A stretch of DNA of 64,000 bases from contig CM044322.1 in assembly GCA_024291935.2 (NCBI GenBank), positions 70,237,405 to 70,301,404 of the forward strand, read 5' to 3'. A program made the position numbers and the translations under genes. Below the pieces are notes generated by a model, which was given only the letters and a program-made list of their open reading frames with translations, did no database searches and was not told where the DNA came from. This document shows, one piece after another, positions 1 to 11,635 of the stretch. Origin of the DNA: Okapia johnstoni. Its lineage: Eukaryota > Chordata > Mammalia > Artiodactyla > Giraffidae. How positions within the stretch are numbered: the first letter of the stretch is position 1; each line of letters starts with the position of its first letter.

Positions 1-50
1 GGTGAGGGAACGAAGATTCCACATGCAGCATGGCCAAAAAATTTAAAAAT
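1..50 (+). mobile_element. 3' end of a CHR/ART2-type tRNA-derived SINE (partial)
   Basis: The first bases read like the tail of a ruminant CHR/ART2 SINE: an 'aacgaagattccacatgc' stretch, then an A-rich 'ggccaaaaaa' tail. The left end lies outside the window. The call rests on pattern memory only. Confidence 0.4.
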
Positions 51-283
51 AACAGGTATTTGATGGCTTTTTATTCCGGTTAAGTTGCATCCCCTCTTCT
101 TCACTCAAGTTTTAAACATAAACAACTTATAGTTTTGCAAGCCACTAAAGATTTTATGTAGTTTCTATAGCATCTTGTTTCTTTATTACAAACATTACTG
201 TTAACATAATAGTGTTGGCTAAAAGTGTTTGAAAGCCACTAGTACCCCCACCTTCATTTTCAGTAAGTCAGGGTGTCGTCTTT

Positions 284-1288
284 TTTTATTTTTTTTTAAT
301 AAATTTATTTATTTTAGTTGGGGGCTAATTACTTTACAATATTGTAGTGGTTTTTGCCATACATTGACATGAATCAGCCATGGGTTTACATGTGTTCCCC
401 ATCCTGAACCCCCCTCCCACCTCCCTCCCCATCCCATCCCTCTGGGTCATCCCATTGCCCCAGCCCTGAGCATTTGTCTCATGCATCGAACCTGGAATGG
501 TGTTCTGTTTCACATATGATAATATACATGTTTCAATGCTATTCTCCCAGAACGTCCCACCCTCACCTTCTCCCTCAGAGTCCACAAGACTGTTCTATGC
601 ATCTGTGTCTCTTATTCTGTCTCGCATATAGGGTTACCGTTACCATCTTTCAAATTCCATATATATGCATTAGTATACTGTATTGGTGTTTTTCTTTCTG
701 GCTCATTTCACTCTGTATAATGGGCTCCAGTTTCATCCATCTCAATAGAACCGATTCAAATGTATTCTTTTTAATGGCTGAGTAATATTCCATTGTGTAT
801 ATGTACCACAGCTTCCTTATCCATTCGTCTGCTGATGGACATCTAGGTTGCTTCCATGTCCTGGCTATTGTAAACAGTGCTGCGATGAACATTGGGGTAC
901 ACACGTCTCTTTCAATTCTGGTTTCCTCAGTGTGTATGCCCAGCAGTGGGATTTCTGGGTCATATGGCAGTTCTATTCCCAGTTTTTTAAGGAATCTCCA
1001 CACTGTTCTCCATAGTGGCTGTACTACTTTGCATTCCCACCAACAGTGTAAGAGGGTTCCCTTTTCTCCACACCCTCTCCAGCATTTATTGCTTGCAGAC
1101 TTTTGGATAGCAGCCATTCTGACTGGTGTGAAATGGTACCTCATTGTGGTTTTGATTTGTATTTCTCTAATAATGAGTGATGTTGAGCATCTTTTCATGT
1201 GTTTGTTAGCCATCTGTATGTCTTCTTTGGAGAAATGTCTGTTTAGTTCTTTGGCCCATTTTTTGATTGGGTCGTTTATTTTTCTGGA
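284..1288 (-). mobile_element. 5'-truncated L1 LINE, antisense, with 13-bp target-site duplication
   Basis: On the minus strand this reads as the C-terminal part of L1 ORF2, open from about 1270 to 650. Recognisable pieces are '[19 protein letters not shown]', '[10 protein letters not shown]', '[16 protein letters not shown]' and 'YYSAIKKN'. The L1 3' UTR follows, with an A tail that appears as T-runs at 281-298 on the + strand. The direct repeat 'gggtgtcgtcttt' flanks it at 271-283 and 1289-1301, marking a target-primed insertion. It lacks most of ORF2 and all of ORF1, so it cannot move. Its 3' end is nearly identical to the L1 at the right edge of the window, so it is a young ruminant subfamily. 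Confidence 0.93.
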
Positions 1289-1399
1289 GGGTGTCGTCTT
1301 TATAAGATTTTTTTTCTTATGGATTGCTTTGTAGCTGATTTTTGTTAAAAACATTAGACGTTTATTCCCTTCTCCAACTTGATATTTTTCTTCTTTCAG

Positions 1400-1599
1400 T
1401 GACACCAAGTCCTGTGAAAGGCAAGGGGAAAGTGGGTCGCCCCACAGCTTCAAAGGCATCAAAGGAAAAGACTCCTTCTCCCAAAGAAGAAGATGAGGAA
1501 CCAGAAAGCCCTCTGGAAAAGAAAACATCTTCAAGCCCTCCGCCTGAGAAATCTGGGGATGAAGGGTCTGAAGATGAAGCCCAGTCTGGGGAAGATTAA
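1400..1599 (+). CDS. NUCKS1: NUCKS1 terminal coding exon (C-terminus of nuclear casein kinase and cyclin-dependent kinase substrate 1)
   Basis: The exon starts after the AG at 1398-1399 with the last two bases of a split codon. It encodes 65 further residues to the TAA at 1597-1599. The peptide begins '[19 protein letters not shown]' and ends in a Ser/Asp/Glu-rich tail, '[15 protein letters not shown]'. This matches my memory of the NUCKS1 C-terminus. NUCKS1 is an abundant, intrinsically disordered, highly phosphorylated chromatin protein with roles in transcription and homologous-recombination repair. Visible elements are proline-directed (CDK-type) sites 'TPSP', 'KTPSPK' and 'ESPLEKK', acidic CK2-type serine sites in the last 15 residues, and an AT-hook-like 'GRP' core in a basic stretch. 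Upstream exons lie outside the window. The orientation, with SLC45A3 next on the same strand, fits the mammalian gene order. The initial V shown by open-frame translation is a split codon, so its identity depends on the previous exon. Confidence 0.95.
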
Positions 1600-1630
1600 A
1601 AGTGATGATGGTCTGGGGAGAGATTTTATT

Positions 1631-1688
1631 TAAAAAAAAAAAAAAAGAGAGAAAAAAAGAAAAAAAAAGAGGGGAAAAAAAAGAAAAG
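1631..1688 (+). repeat. NUCKS1: A/G-rich low-complexity tract just after the NUCKS1 stop
   Basis: About 58 bases of almost pure A and G beginning 31 bases after the stop codon, with long A-runs interrupted by G. It could pair in the RNA with the T/C-rich tract at 1770-1812. An internally primed oligo-dT artefact would also be expected here. Confidence 0.85.
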
Positions 1689-1769
1689 CTACTTAAGATA
1701 GAATATGGTTTTGGCTATGGCTTGACTCATGGGCTTTCAATGCTTTTTTTCCCTTTTGTTGAAAATAAC

Positions 1770-1812
1770 ATTTTCTTCTTTTCTTCTTTTTCTTCTTCTT
1801 TTTTTTTTTTTA
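1770..1812 (+). repeat. NUCKS1: T/C-rich low-complexity tract
   Basis: A run of 'ttc' and T-runs in the proximal NUCKS1 3' UTR, the complement in character of the purine tract about 80 bases upstream. Confidence 0.8.
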
Positions 1813-3207
1813 AAGAAAAGCATTGTATGTTTAATTTACCTTTTTGTCCATTGGTCTCTTCGTCATGACCCCCTCTTCCCCCTCCCCCCTTTTCCCAATG
1901 AAAGCCATGTTAAATTAATCACTGGATTGACTGCTTCATCTTTTTATTTTTAATGGAGGGTATGCCACAGTTGTAAAGCAATAAGATTTGAGGTAAACAC
2001 TATGAAAATTTTGCTTTTTGCTAAATGGTAGCAAGTTGAACAGTAATCAAAAAATGTAGGAGGTTTTACTTAAAAGTTATTGCTTCTTTCTCTACCGAAT
2101 TTTAAAAAAAAATCAGTTGTCATCTAATACAAGTTTATATTCTATATACAAAAATATGGATGTCTAAAAAAATCATGATGTTAAACTTCCACTGATGGGA
2201 CAGGTAGGAGATAAAGATGAATTCTGAACTGCTACTAAAGGTATTCATGTTTTTTACTGTGGGGCAGGGCAGGGAATTGAGGTTACCTGACCCTGTTTGG
2301 GGATATAGGTTTGCTTGTTTTTAGTTTCATCACTTGTTATCTCTAGGAGACTCGGAGCCAGTGATCCTTTTATTCAGCTACAGTCTTTAAAGAACTTAAA
2401 AAAAAGCAAGGGCCACCAAAACTTAAATCTTTCTTGATTTCCTATTTCTATTTCATTCTCTAATGGTTCATGTTTTTAAATATATATATGTATCTATTCT
2501 GTTTCTTGGATAAAAAAGTTTACCAAGGATCAAAAGAAGAAACCCTACAATTAAAATGGGGAGATCTATATATCACAGTGGATTTCTTCTCAAACTGACA
2601 ATGTTTAGATTTTAAGCAAAATAAAGTGCCAGTTAATGTGAAACTCAATCACAAAGACTTGAGATTTTTGCTTTATGAAAACAGAGAACTGAAATTCTAT
2701 TACACCATAAATGTGCACTCAGAGTCCATGAACCATGGAAAACACTCTATTGAGGGATAGAGTGTTTTCCTGTCAGACCTGTTCTCCCATCTCTTGGTAG
2801 GAACATGGTATGGAGTGCATCTCTTGGCTTCCTGCTCGTGCACAGGGTACTCCTGCACAGCCCCTCGCAGGCCCACCAGCCCTGCTCCAGGACATGGTTT
2901 CTCTTGCTTCTGTTCTCCACTTCATATCCTGTACTTGGTGGGAGTATGTGCCATGCTTCTCCAACACTGTTCAATCAGCGTTTGTCTTTATACTGGTGCC
3001 CTTGCTGACCGCATATGTCACTTACAGCAGCAGTTTACTGGGCTCTGCAGAGCTGGATAAACCATGCATTCAGGAGGCCTGTGTGCAGTGGGTAACAGTT
3101 ATATGCCTGATGAAGGTAGTCAGGAGACAGATCTGTGGGTTTGCTTCTCCACATTCTGATACCATTAGCTAATGGGAACAAGATTTAGGGGGTCTTAGTG
3201 TGCTAAT

Positions 3208-3430
3208 GGGCTTCCCAGGTGACTAAGTGGGTAAAGAAACTACCTATAATGTAGGACACGCCGGAGATATGGGTTCGATTCCTGGGTTGGGAAGATCCCC
3301 TGGAGGAGGGCATGGCAACCCACTCCAGTATTCTTGCCTAGAGAATCCCATGGATGGAGGAGCCTGGCGGGCTACAGTCCATAGGGTCACAAAGAGTCAG
3401 GCACGACTGAAGCAACTTAGTACAGGACAT
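3208..3430 (+). mobile_element. Bov-tA SINE in the NUCKS1 3' UTR, with 11-bp target-site duplication
   Basis: The head 'gggcttcccaggtgactaag' is tRNA-like, and 'ggttcgattcctgggttggg' resembles a B-box. The body 'ggcaacccactccagtattc' and the tail 'gagtcaggcacgactgaagc' are Bov-tA. The perfect direct repeat 'agtgtgctaat' flanks it at 3197-3207 and 3431-3441. It lies in sense orientation inside the presumed 3' UTR. Confidence 0.93.
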
Positions 3431-6093
3431 AGTGTGCTAATAAATTGAAAAAGTAGTGAAATTTAACATCTGCCTTTTTATCTGGATTTGCTTCCTCAGT
3501 TTTTACTAATGCAGTTTTCTTTCTGTCTGCTGTTCTAGCATACTTTCCTCTCAAACAACCTGGCTTTCCTACAGATGTTCATAGAAAAAAGGTTATTTAA
3601 GGAATATTTTTAAGACACTGTAAGGAATATCCTTACTCTGTGATTTTTTTTTTTAAAGAAAGCACCAGTGGCAGAGAGTCATTTCACTGTTGAGCTGTGG
3701 GGGTTAAAGAATGAATTTGGAGATTCTAGTACTCAGCCAAATATGTAAAACTTGAACATAAGTAGCAATTGGACTATTATCTTTCATGATGGTTGACTTT
3801 ACAGTTGTGAACTTTGTAATGAGGTGTTAAAGATTATTCTTTTTGCTTTATTGGTTCAGGTATTTTAGCAAGAAGGTTTGTGTTCACATGTTTTTAAAAA
3901 ACCTATCAGTGTTTCCACCATGCACTTCTGTTTTTAGGGGTTTATAACTTTAAGTCTTAACATTCCTAGTAACATGTGTGCTTTCCTCGCAAAGACTAGG
4001 GGGAAGGGTCTTTTAAAACTTTAGCCTTAGTATTTTATGCAACAGTCTTTTAATGTATTAATCTGCACTAACGTTTCTGTGATATATGCACATCCTTTAG
4101 AGTAATCACCTTCTAGGTTATTTGTGTGCATTTGGTTGGGCTTTTTGTTTGGGATCCCTTTTTTAAAGGTTAATTCATGAGATTAAAAAATGTATATTTC
4201 TTATAGACTGGACAAAAGGATCTGTGTCCCCAAGAGAGACAGGCTCTGAATGACTTTGTTTTCTCCAGTTTTTGCTGATGATTTAAAACACTCTGGTCTT
4301 CCCCTCAAATCATGCATGCAAATAGGACAGCTGTGGTGTCTCAACTGGAAACAGGTGCTCAATAGTCAGGCTTGGTAGTGATGTCAGGACAGGTTTCAGG
4401 CGATAAGCTGCTAGTGACTGGCCGTTGGCACCACCCTTGACTAAACGCCCTCTTTGTCTAGAGTGCCTCTGAGGAGGTGGCAGTAGTGCTCGCTGTCTTG
4501 TTTTGCAGCTACTCAGGAAGTGGGACATTCACTTTGAAAGTGCTTGTTTGTGTTTTCTCAGTTCTGTTAGCTCTGTTAGGTTTACCTCTGGAACATGGAT
4601 TTCGGCAGCTACGCTGACTGACACTACATTCTAGTTCTTCAGATTCTTGTCTCAGACTTCCCTCCCTAACACACACACATAGAGCTAGGTAGCCTGCACC
4701 TTTTATATCTATTGTAGCCTGCTGCTGCTTTTAGCCTTTCCCACCTCAGACTGTAATCAATGGAGTGGGCTCAAAGGATATGTTTCAGTTTTCGTAAGGG
4801 TAGATTTGTCCTGCTTTGTAAAGCATTTCTGCCTCTCATATCTCTGCTCCCTGTTGAGTCCAGGTAGGAAAATTAATGGGTGTTTTCCTCCTTTAGGGAA
4901 GTAGTGAGTGGAAATCTTTGAATCTGGAAGAATAGTGATTGATTTCCCATTATGAAGCTTTTGATAACCTTTTTTGTTTTTTCTCATAATAACTGGCTTG
5001 TTCCAGGTTCAACCCTCAGTTCAATACTTAATTCTTGGTACTGGTTCAAACAGCATTTTCTTACAGGTAACTAATCAAGAGTGGAATTTGAGATTAACAG
5101 TCCAGTAAAGTTTTTGAGATGCTTACAGATATGATCAACTAAACTGCACTTGACAGTTTTTTTGAGGCTAGTTTTCCAGGAGTTGTTTTTTAATCCATGC
5201 ATTGAGGTGACAGTGGGTTTTAGAGTCCTTATTGGGGGAAGGCAATAGTGCTTGTTTTCCCTTTTCTCTTCTCTAGGAGAGGCTTTGAGGGTGTCAGAAA
5301 GGCAGGAGCAGAAATTAATTCCAGGAGCTACAGGGAAAGCTTTATAAAAGGTCATGTGACCACCGTGGCTTTTATGGAGAAAGGGAGTTTTGATTTGAAC
5401 ACTTCTTTCTGTGCCTGCATCACCAGCAGCTGTGCCTAGAAGAAGCTATCACCTTAGGAGTTTGGAAAGGCAGAAACCTGGCCTCCAGTTTTTATGACAT
5501 TCAGACAGAACAAGCAATATTCATTTTCTGTCAAGGGATAGCTCTTGAGGTTAGAGAGTTGTCCTTTTCTCTGTGCAGGGAGCTGGGTTTATTTGAAAAG
5601 GGAGTTAGTTTATTTGAATATTGGGACGTCAAACTACTTAAAGCCAAATTTCAATCTGCAACCAATTTTCCCATTTTCTTGAGATAAGCTTGATACAAAA
5701 TGAGTTTTCTTGACTCCCAAATCCCTAAGTTGCACTTTTTTCTCAAAGCCTAATTCAAAATTCCCAGTGGTGCTTTCTGTGTATTAACCACTATTGGAAA
5801 AAATCCTGTAAACCTGCCTGTTGCCATGCCATGGAGTGACTGGACTGGTGACATCTGTATGGGCATGCTTTCTGTGGCTGGTGGAATGCCACCATTGTGC
5901 ATACACTTTGTACATCAGGGGTGAAGGGAGGGTTTTCTAGGTTATGGGGGGGAGGGTAAAATTGGGATTTTTTTTGTTGTTCCTTTTTTGATGGGATGTA
6001 GGGGTATAGTACTCAGTTTATGCCCTAAATAACTTGTATAAAAATCCCTGAAGTATTGTGTGGGTGTGTGTGTGAGTGTGTGTTTGTCTGGCA

Positions 6094-6099
6094 ATTAAA
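6094..6099 (+). promoter_or_regulatory. NUCKS1: Probable poly(A) signal (ATTAAA) of NUCKS1
   Basis: ATTAAA is preceded by a TG-rich stretch (6058-6090) and followed by a T/G-rich element. It is the most convincing poly(A) context in the 4.5 kb after the stop codon. Alternatives are AATAAA at 2620 and ATTAAA at 6862. Confidence 0.5.
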
Positions 6100-6120
6100 C
6101 CTTTGTCTTCTGGAAATTAG

Positions 6121-8342
6121 CGAATTCTTTTTTTTTCCTCCAGAAGTATTTGTTACAAGATTTGTAAATAAGAGCTCTACTTAGTTTGTTTACCAAGAAC
6201 ATGTTGCAGCAAACCTTTTACACCTAATTCCCGCAAGGTTGAAGTAAAGACTTTTAAGATTTGCCAGGTTAAGCAGCAGCCAGGTTCTCAGTCATTGTTG
6301 GCCTTGATTCATCTTTCAGACTTCATTTTGCCAGCTCTGAAATTCCCAGTCTTCCTTAATTATAGTCCTTAACCTTTTATGTTCTAGAAGCAGGAAGGGT
6401 GAAAGAGAAGAACCTGCTTAAATGTATTTAATTGTCCATGGGCTGAGACCCGGGCATCCCTAAAGACTGTGATGCTGGGTGTATGTGATGAGACGCCAGA
6501 GGGCTGGGCATTCCTGCAACACCTTAACAGTGCTGACACCTGCAGCATGGTACTAAGAAAGTTAAAAGTTTGAATGTAACCACTTTATTTAAAAGTTTTT
6601 TTCTTTTAATTTAAATGAAATGGGGGTTGAAGTGAACATGATTTTGTTGACCATGTCCGTGAATTCTAGATGCAACATGCATTGGTAGATTTGTGCGATG
6701 GTCTTTTGTGATACTTAATTTTTACATATCCCAGTCTCTGTATGTATCTGCATAAACAAAGAAAAAACAAACTCCTGCTTTCTTTTATTGAAGGGTTTCT
6801 GGGACTGCGTGTCTGTTCCTGAGCTCTGTTTAAGTATGTGTATCCTTTGCTTGTATTTTGTATTAAAAAATAAGAAAAAGAACACTTTACTGTTGAGCAT
6901 GTCGGCATTGTCCCTTTTATTTTTTTTCTCTTTTTGGGACATATGAAGCAAGTTATTCTTTTTCTGTATCTTTTTTTCTTTTGTAAACTTTTTTTTTGGT
7001 TTTGTTTAAAAATGGCTTTATAAAAGGGCTTTTGTAACCCAGATGCGTGCTCTGTGTACTTCTTGTAATACTCAAGCAAATACACTGATTTACTGTACAA
7101 CTGGGCACCTTCGCCTGTCACCTCCCAGTCTAATTTGACTTTAGGGGGAAACTGCTAGATGAATGAATTCTTTAGAAATTACCAGTGACCATCACTGTTG
7201 TTGGTAACAGGAAAAGTATGTTTTGTCTTAACTAGGACTAGAGTTAGGAATCAAGAAACACATTAACTTTTGATTAATCAAGGGAACATGAAGCTGGGTG
7301 CATGAGGAGTCCTAGTTAGTGTTTTTTCTCACGTTCATGTCCAGGTTATGAATTCTTACGAGGGCAAAATTCTTTCAACAATCATACATAATGAAGAATA
7401 ATGTTTATACGTGTAAAATAGACACTTGCATTCAATTTCAAATACCTGTAAAAATTACACTCTCTTGCAGTTTGCAGTTAACTATTACCTCTTTGATGGA
7501 GAATATGGTACAAGATACTGTACGTATTAGGGGTTTTATCCTTTTCAACCTTTCCCCTGATTTACATTCTTTCCTTGTCATCCAAACATTGTTAATTCAC
7601 GTACAAACTCACCTTTGCTTTGAAATTAAGTGCTTTTTGCATGCTGTTACCCTTTAGTGACTAGCTAACTTGGCATTTATTTTTTATAGAGTTGTTTGTT
7701 TCAAGCCAAAGTTTACTTCAGAAGAACGTTAACCAGCCACTTTTCCTTCTGTCGATGTTTTATGATTAACATATCAAATTTCTGTTTCAGCACAATGCTG
7801 AAGAAATAGTCTGGTTTACAGGACTTCAAAGACCATCGGGTCAACAAACATCAGAGGCATAGTTTATGTTTGGTAAAACACATTTGGAACTCCTTCCCTC
7901 CTTCGACTCCTGTCTGTGAGCATTACTCTACAGTAATTTAACATTGCAGCTGTATAGCACTTTGAAGTTTATGGAGCATTTTTTAAAATTTATTTTTGAT
8001 AGAAGGATAATCACTTAACAGTCCCATATTGGTTTCTGCCTATGAAGCATTTCTATTTACATAGTACCTCTTTCAGTTTTCCCAACAACTGAGATTGCTC
8101 AGATGTTCCTCCAATTTTGTAGAAAATAAATTGGCTCAGGTAGAATGTGATTTAATGTGGCTAATATGTGACAAGGCTTCGGATCAGGTCATTCTTTAAA
8201 TTGTCACAGCTGTTGGTTCTAAAACCAGCTCCTTCGTACTGATGATAAACTTTTTTAACATATTCTTCAGCATCACTACAGCAGAAACCAAATTCTACAG
8301 CAGAAACTAGTATAAAAGTTCAGATTCTACAGCAGAAACCAA
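6121..8342. other. NUCKS1 distal 3' region and intergenic DNA, mostly unique
   Basis: AT-rich unique sequence with no credible coding frame. The first kilobase may still be NUCKS1 3' UTR. Near the right end, three copies of 'ctacagcagaaac' occur (8276-8341), directly beside a BovB fragment. Confidence 0.6.
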
Positions 8343-8508
8343 TCAGTTCAGTTCAGTTCAGTCGCTCAGTCGTGCCCGACTCTGCAACCCCATGAACCGC
8401 AGCATGCCAGGCCTCCCTGTCCATCACCAGCTCCCAGATTCCACCCAAATCCATGTCCATTGAGTCGGTGATGCCATCCAACCATCTCATCTGTCGTCCC
8501 CTCCTCAC
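8343..8508 (-). mobile_element. BovB (RTE) LINE 3'-end fragment, antisense
   Basis: The + strand shows the complement of the BovB 3' end: repeated 'ttcag' units, then 'tcgctcagtcgtgcccgact', 'gccaggcctccctgtccatc' and 'gtcggtgatgccatccaacc'. It is about 166 bp and 5'-truncated. Confidence 0.9.
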
Positions 8509-11500
8509 TAAGTAACAGTGATACTTGAACCGTTCAGTGTTACATCAGAGATTTAATGGGAAATTTTCTTTTCAACGAAATATGAAAATTTCTCATTAAA
8601 TGCTTAAATTTACTTGAAAATCCCTGCGGCCCCCTAGATAGGAAGCTTCAGCTTATGTGAAAAGCTTTCGTTTCTTTCATCTGATTATGTTTTAAGGTAG
8701 TAACTACATAGAGAAAAATGTTATGTTGACTGCCACTCTCATCCCTTGCCAGTAGAGGGCGGTGTCCTCCATGTGCTTAGCCCATTCCTTGACCATCTCT
8801 TTGCATACTGCCCTGTGCTCAGCATTCACAGTATCAAGACACTCTGCCATCTGCTTGTGTTAGCAATGTTCTGTGATCAGTGTGCCTGCTTAAGATCCTA
8901 GTGTATGCAGCAGTAATATTTCCTGATTTTAAGTGCAAAATAGGATCTCTTGATTCATGCACATCTGTCTGCTTATATTCCCTTAACAATTCCCAAAACC
9001 TTGGTGCATAACATTCCCAAGATGAAAGTATATGTTGAGATTTCAAAAATGTAGCTGTGAACTCTTGGCCCCATTTTGAAACAAGTATTGCCTTTTAAAA
9101 TTGCCACATCTTTTTGCACAAGCAGCACTGATAACCTGTGTGTGTGCAAAATTACTGAGACTTCAAAGTAACACGGTAAAATGTGTTCCTTTACCTTGAT
9201 GGCATGCTTCTCTTTCCCTCCATTATTTTACTAGAATGGACAGGTACCCATTTGCCATGTTTTGGCTGGGGCACCACCAGGAGCAATCAGCACTGCTCAT
9301 GGGTGTACCTCCTGTCTCGGTGTTAAAGTCCTGGACAAATATTGTGAAATAAATGTGTGTTGATTCTGGGGTCAGGGAATGAGAGCACAGCCAGAGTTTA
9401 CACCCTAGTAAAATAATTACTTTAAAATATGATAGCATAAAATGTTAAAAGTAATAGTTTGCCTTGATTGAGCTCCAAATTGGCACCCAGAAGTGATTTG
9501 TTTAAAAATCTAACTTTAAGGAATAAATAAATGGAAGATCACATAATATTATAATTGTTGGTAATATTTTAGCTATTTAGTTGAAAAAATATAGAAGGAG
9601 AGGCACACACACGCAAACCCTTTTATTAGAATGTGTGAGACCACTTCCTTGGCTGATATGTAATGTGTCTAGTAGATAATACTTTGTCCACCTTGGGTAG
9701 GAACATGAATACATGAGGCTTTCCTGATTACAAGAGATGGGGAGAAATGGGTTTAGGTAAGACTCTGAAGGAGGTAGAAAGTCACTGGCACAAGGAAATT
9801 GGTGACCTAAATTTTAGGGTGACTACCAATTTGATAACTAGATGATTAGTTATGTGGTAAAAATTGATTCTCATCAATGAATTCAATGTGTATAGTGATA
9901 TAATTAATACAAAGTTGACAATGAAACACTTGTTTTTACCCAGAAACTTTAGAGGCAGTCACATACACTGAATCCTCACTTTGTGACTATAAATTGATTC
10001 TCTAGTTTGACTTAATGGAATAAGGTACTGGTCATTTTCAAAATACAGTTTTACCTCTAATGTAGTTAAGAAAATGAAATAGCAAAGCACTTTTCTAAGA
10101 CACTGAATGTCTTTAGGAGTCAGAGAGGACTCAGCTGACATTCTAGGTAGATCTTGGAACATAATCTGGGGTTTTGGTAACCTGACTTCGTATCTAATGC
10201 ATGCCACATCTCAGTTAGACTCCAGGCTCCCCGATTTGGTCTTCTGCCTCTGACCTAATTTACCACCGTCTCTCTTCTTTTTTGGTGACTAAACAGTTGC
10301 TATGGGGTTAGTGGTTTTGAGGCGAATATGTTGTTTATACATGAATCAAGTAGCCCTAGAAGTCGTTGGGGAACCACCTGTCATGTAGAGTCACACAGTT
10401 GGCCCAAGTACAAGATAAATAGCATTTCCTGGTAAACCTGGAACAATGCAGAGCTTAGATTCCAAAGCTCCATTGTAGGGAGCTGCTGCTGTGACTTAAG
10501 GTATACAGGATGTACACATAACACGGTGCCCAGTCAAAGGGAGTGCTTGTTGCTCTAGACCTTGCACAGTGGGCTAGTCTTTGGTCATTACAAAGCAAAT
10601 CGTTCCTTTTCTAATCTTGCTCTCCCTCTTTCTCTTCCCACGCCCTCAAGTAAAGCAATAAGACCGAAGCTTTGGCTCATGGGCCACTAACTGAAGAAGT
10701 CAACAGTACTGAGCAGCCACTGAGAAGCAGATGCCTTGCTCTGGGACATTCAAGTTTAAGAGGGGACATGCTCCTACTGCCAGACAGTGGCAATGAGAGT
10801 TTCTAGCTCATCTGTTGCTTCTGGAGTTTACCTCTGAATTAGCCCACAATTTTCAACAATGAAAATTATGGTGACTATATTCCCAGCCCAAAATTGGGAC
10901 CTGTGGTATGATGAAGTTTTGTCCTACTCCTTATTGGAAAAAACAGTCTACGATATAGTCTGGATCTCAGAGTATTAGCATTTCTGTGATATTTTTATAG
11001 TTTAAGGAACTAAAGCATGAAATACTTAAAACTGGATTGTTCCATAAAATGCATGTGCCTTGTATAAAAAGTGTAACAGATGTTAACAACAGAGTTCAGA
11101 ATAGTACATAACGCCCACTAAAGCATGAGTTCCTTTTTATTGAAGCCTCATGTCATCTTTCCTCATCTTGATACCTGCTTTAAAAAAGGCTTTGTGGCTG
11201 GTTGTGGATCAAGCAGATCAGCTCACAGAATGATCTTAGGCTAGTCACTTACCTACCTGGCCCCTCATCTCTCCGCACCCCATGCGCAATTCTCCATTTT
11301 ATATAATGGGACCCATTTTCCTTGCTTTGAAGGGATGCTGTGAGCCTGAATGAGGCTGTGTGCCCCTAATGGCTTGAACCTAAGTTGTTGCTGACTTTGT
11401 AGACTAACTGGCCTGAAACAAAAGCAGTAGTGTACCTCTAGGCAAGGTACAGGGACGGTGAAAACCTCATTCATGCAGAACTGAAATCCTTTTAGCTTTG

Positions 11501-11635
11501 TCTCTGAAGTACAAATGAGTTATTTATTAGTAAGAACACTTGCAAAAGGGTAAATTTTAACCAGCCCACAATGTAGGGTGGCTTTAGAGGGGAAGGAAGT
11601 GACAATAATTCCCAAGTCTACTCTAGTGGAAGTAT
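8509..11635. other. Intergenic DNA, no gene seen
   Basis: Unique AT-rich sequence. All frames are short and lack recognisable protein features. The one element singled out is the CTCF-like motif at 8749-8762. Confidence 0.6.
8749..8762 (+). promoter_or_regulatory. CTCF-like motif
   Basis: 'ccagtagagggcgg' fits the CTCF core consensus CCASYAGRKGGCRS at all 14 positions. CTCF organises chromatin loops and insulates neighbouring genes. The site lies between the NUCKS1 3' end and SLC45A3. A sequence match alone does not show occupancy. Confidence 0.5.

Larger units (their letters stand above)
1..1399 (+). other. NUCKS1: NUCKS1 last intron (3' portion)
   Basis: Non-coding DNA upstream of the NUCKS1 terminal exon. 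It holds a SINE tail, about 200 bp of unique AT-rich sequence, an antisense L1 (284-1288) and a 98-bp unique stretch leading to the acceptor. The acceptor is a T-rich tract ending 'ttcttctttcag', with AG at 1398-1399. I see no further coding exon in this stretch. Confidence 0.8.
1600..6120 (+). other. NUCKS1: NUCKS1 3' UTR (3' end approximate)
   Basis: Non-coding, AT-rich sequence after the stop codon. It contains a purine-rich tract (1631-1688), a pyrimidine-rich tract (1770-1812), an internal AATAAA at 2620-2625, a sense Bov-tA SINE (3208-3430) and a second AATAAA near 3440. The best terminal signal is ATTAAA at 6094-6099, followed by the T/G-rich 'ctttgtcttctgg'. A second ATTAAA at 6862-6867 could extend the transcript toward about 7.1 kb. 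A long 3' UTR is usual for NUCKS1. The end point is inferred. Confidence 0.6.

Noticed and set aside
650..1534. A 294-codon minus-strand open frame as a host gene
   Set aside because: It is the L1 ORF2 C-terminus of the antisense L1, and its N-terminal part is only the complement of the NUCKS1 exon region.
3208..3430. tRNA gene
   Set aside because: The tRNA-like promoter boxes belong to the head of a Bov-tA SINE. The same applies to the other SINE heads in the window.
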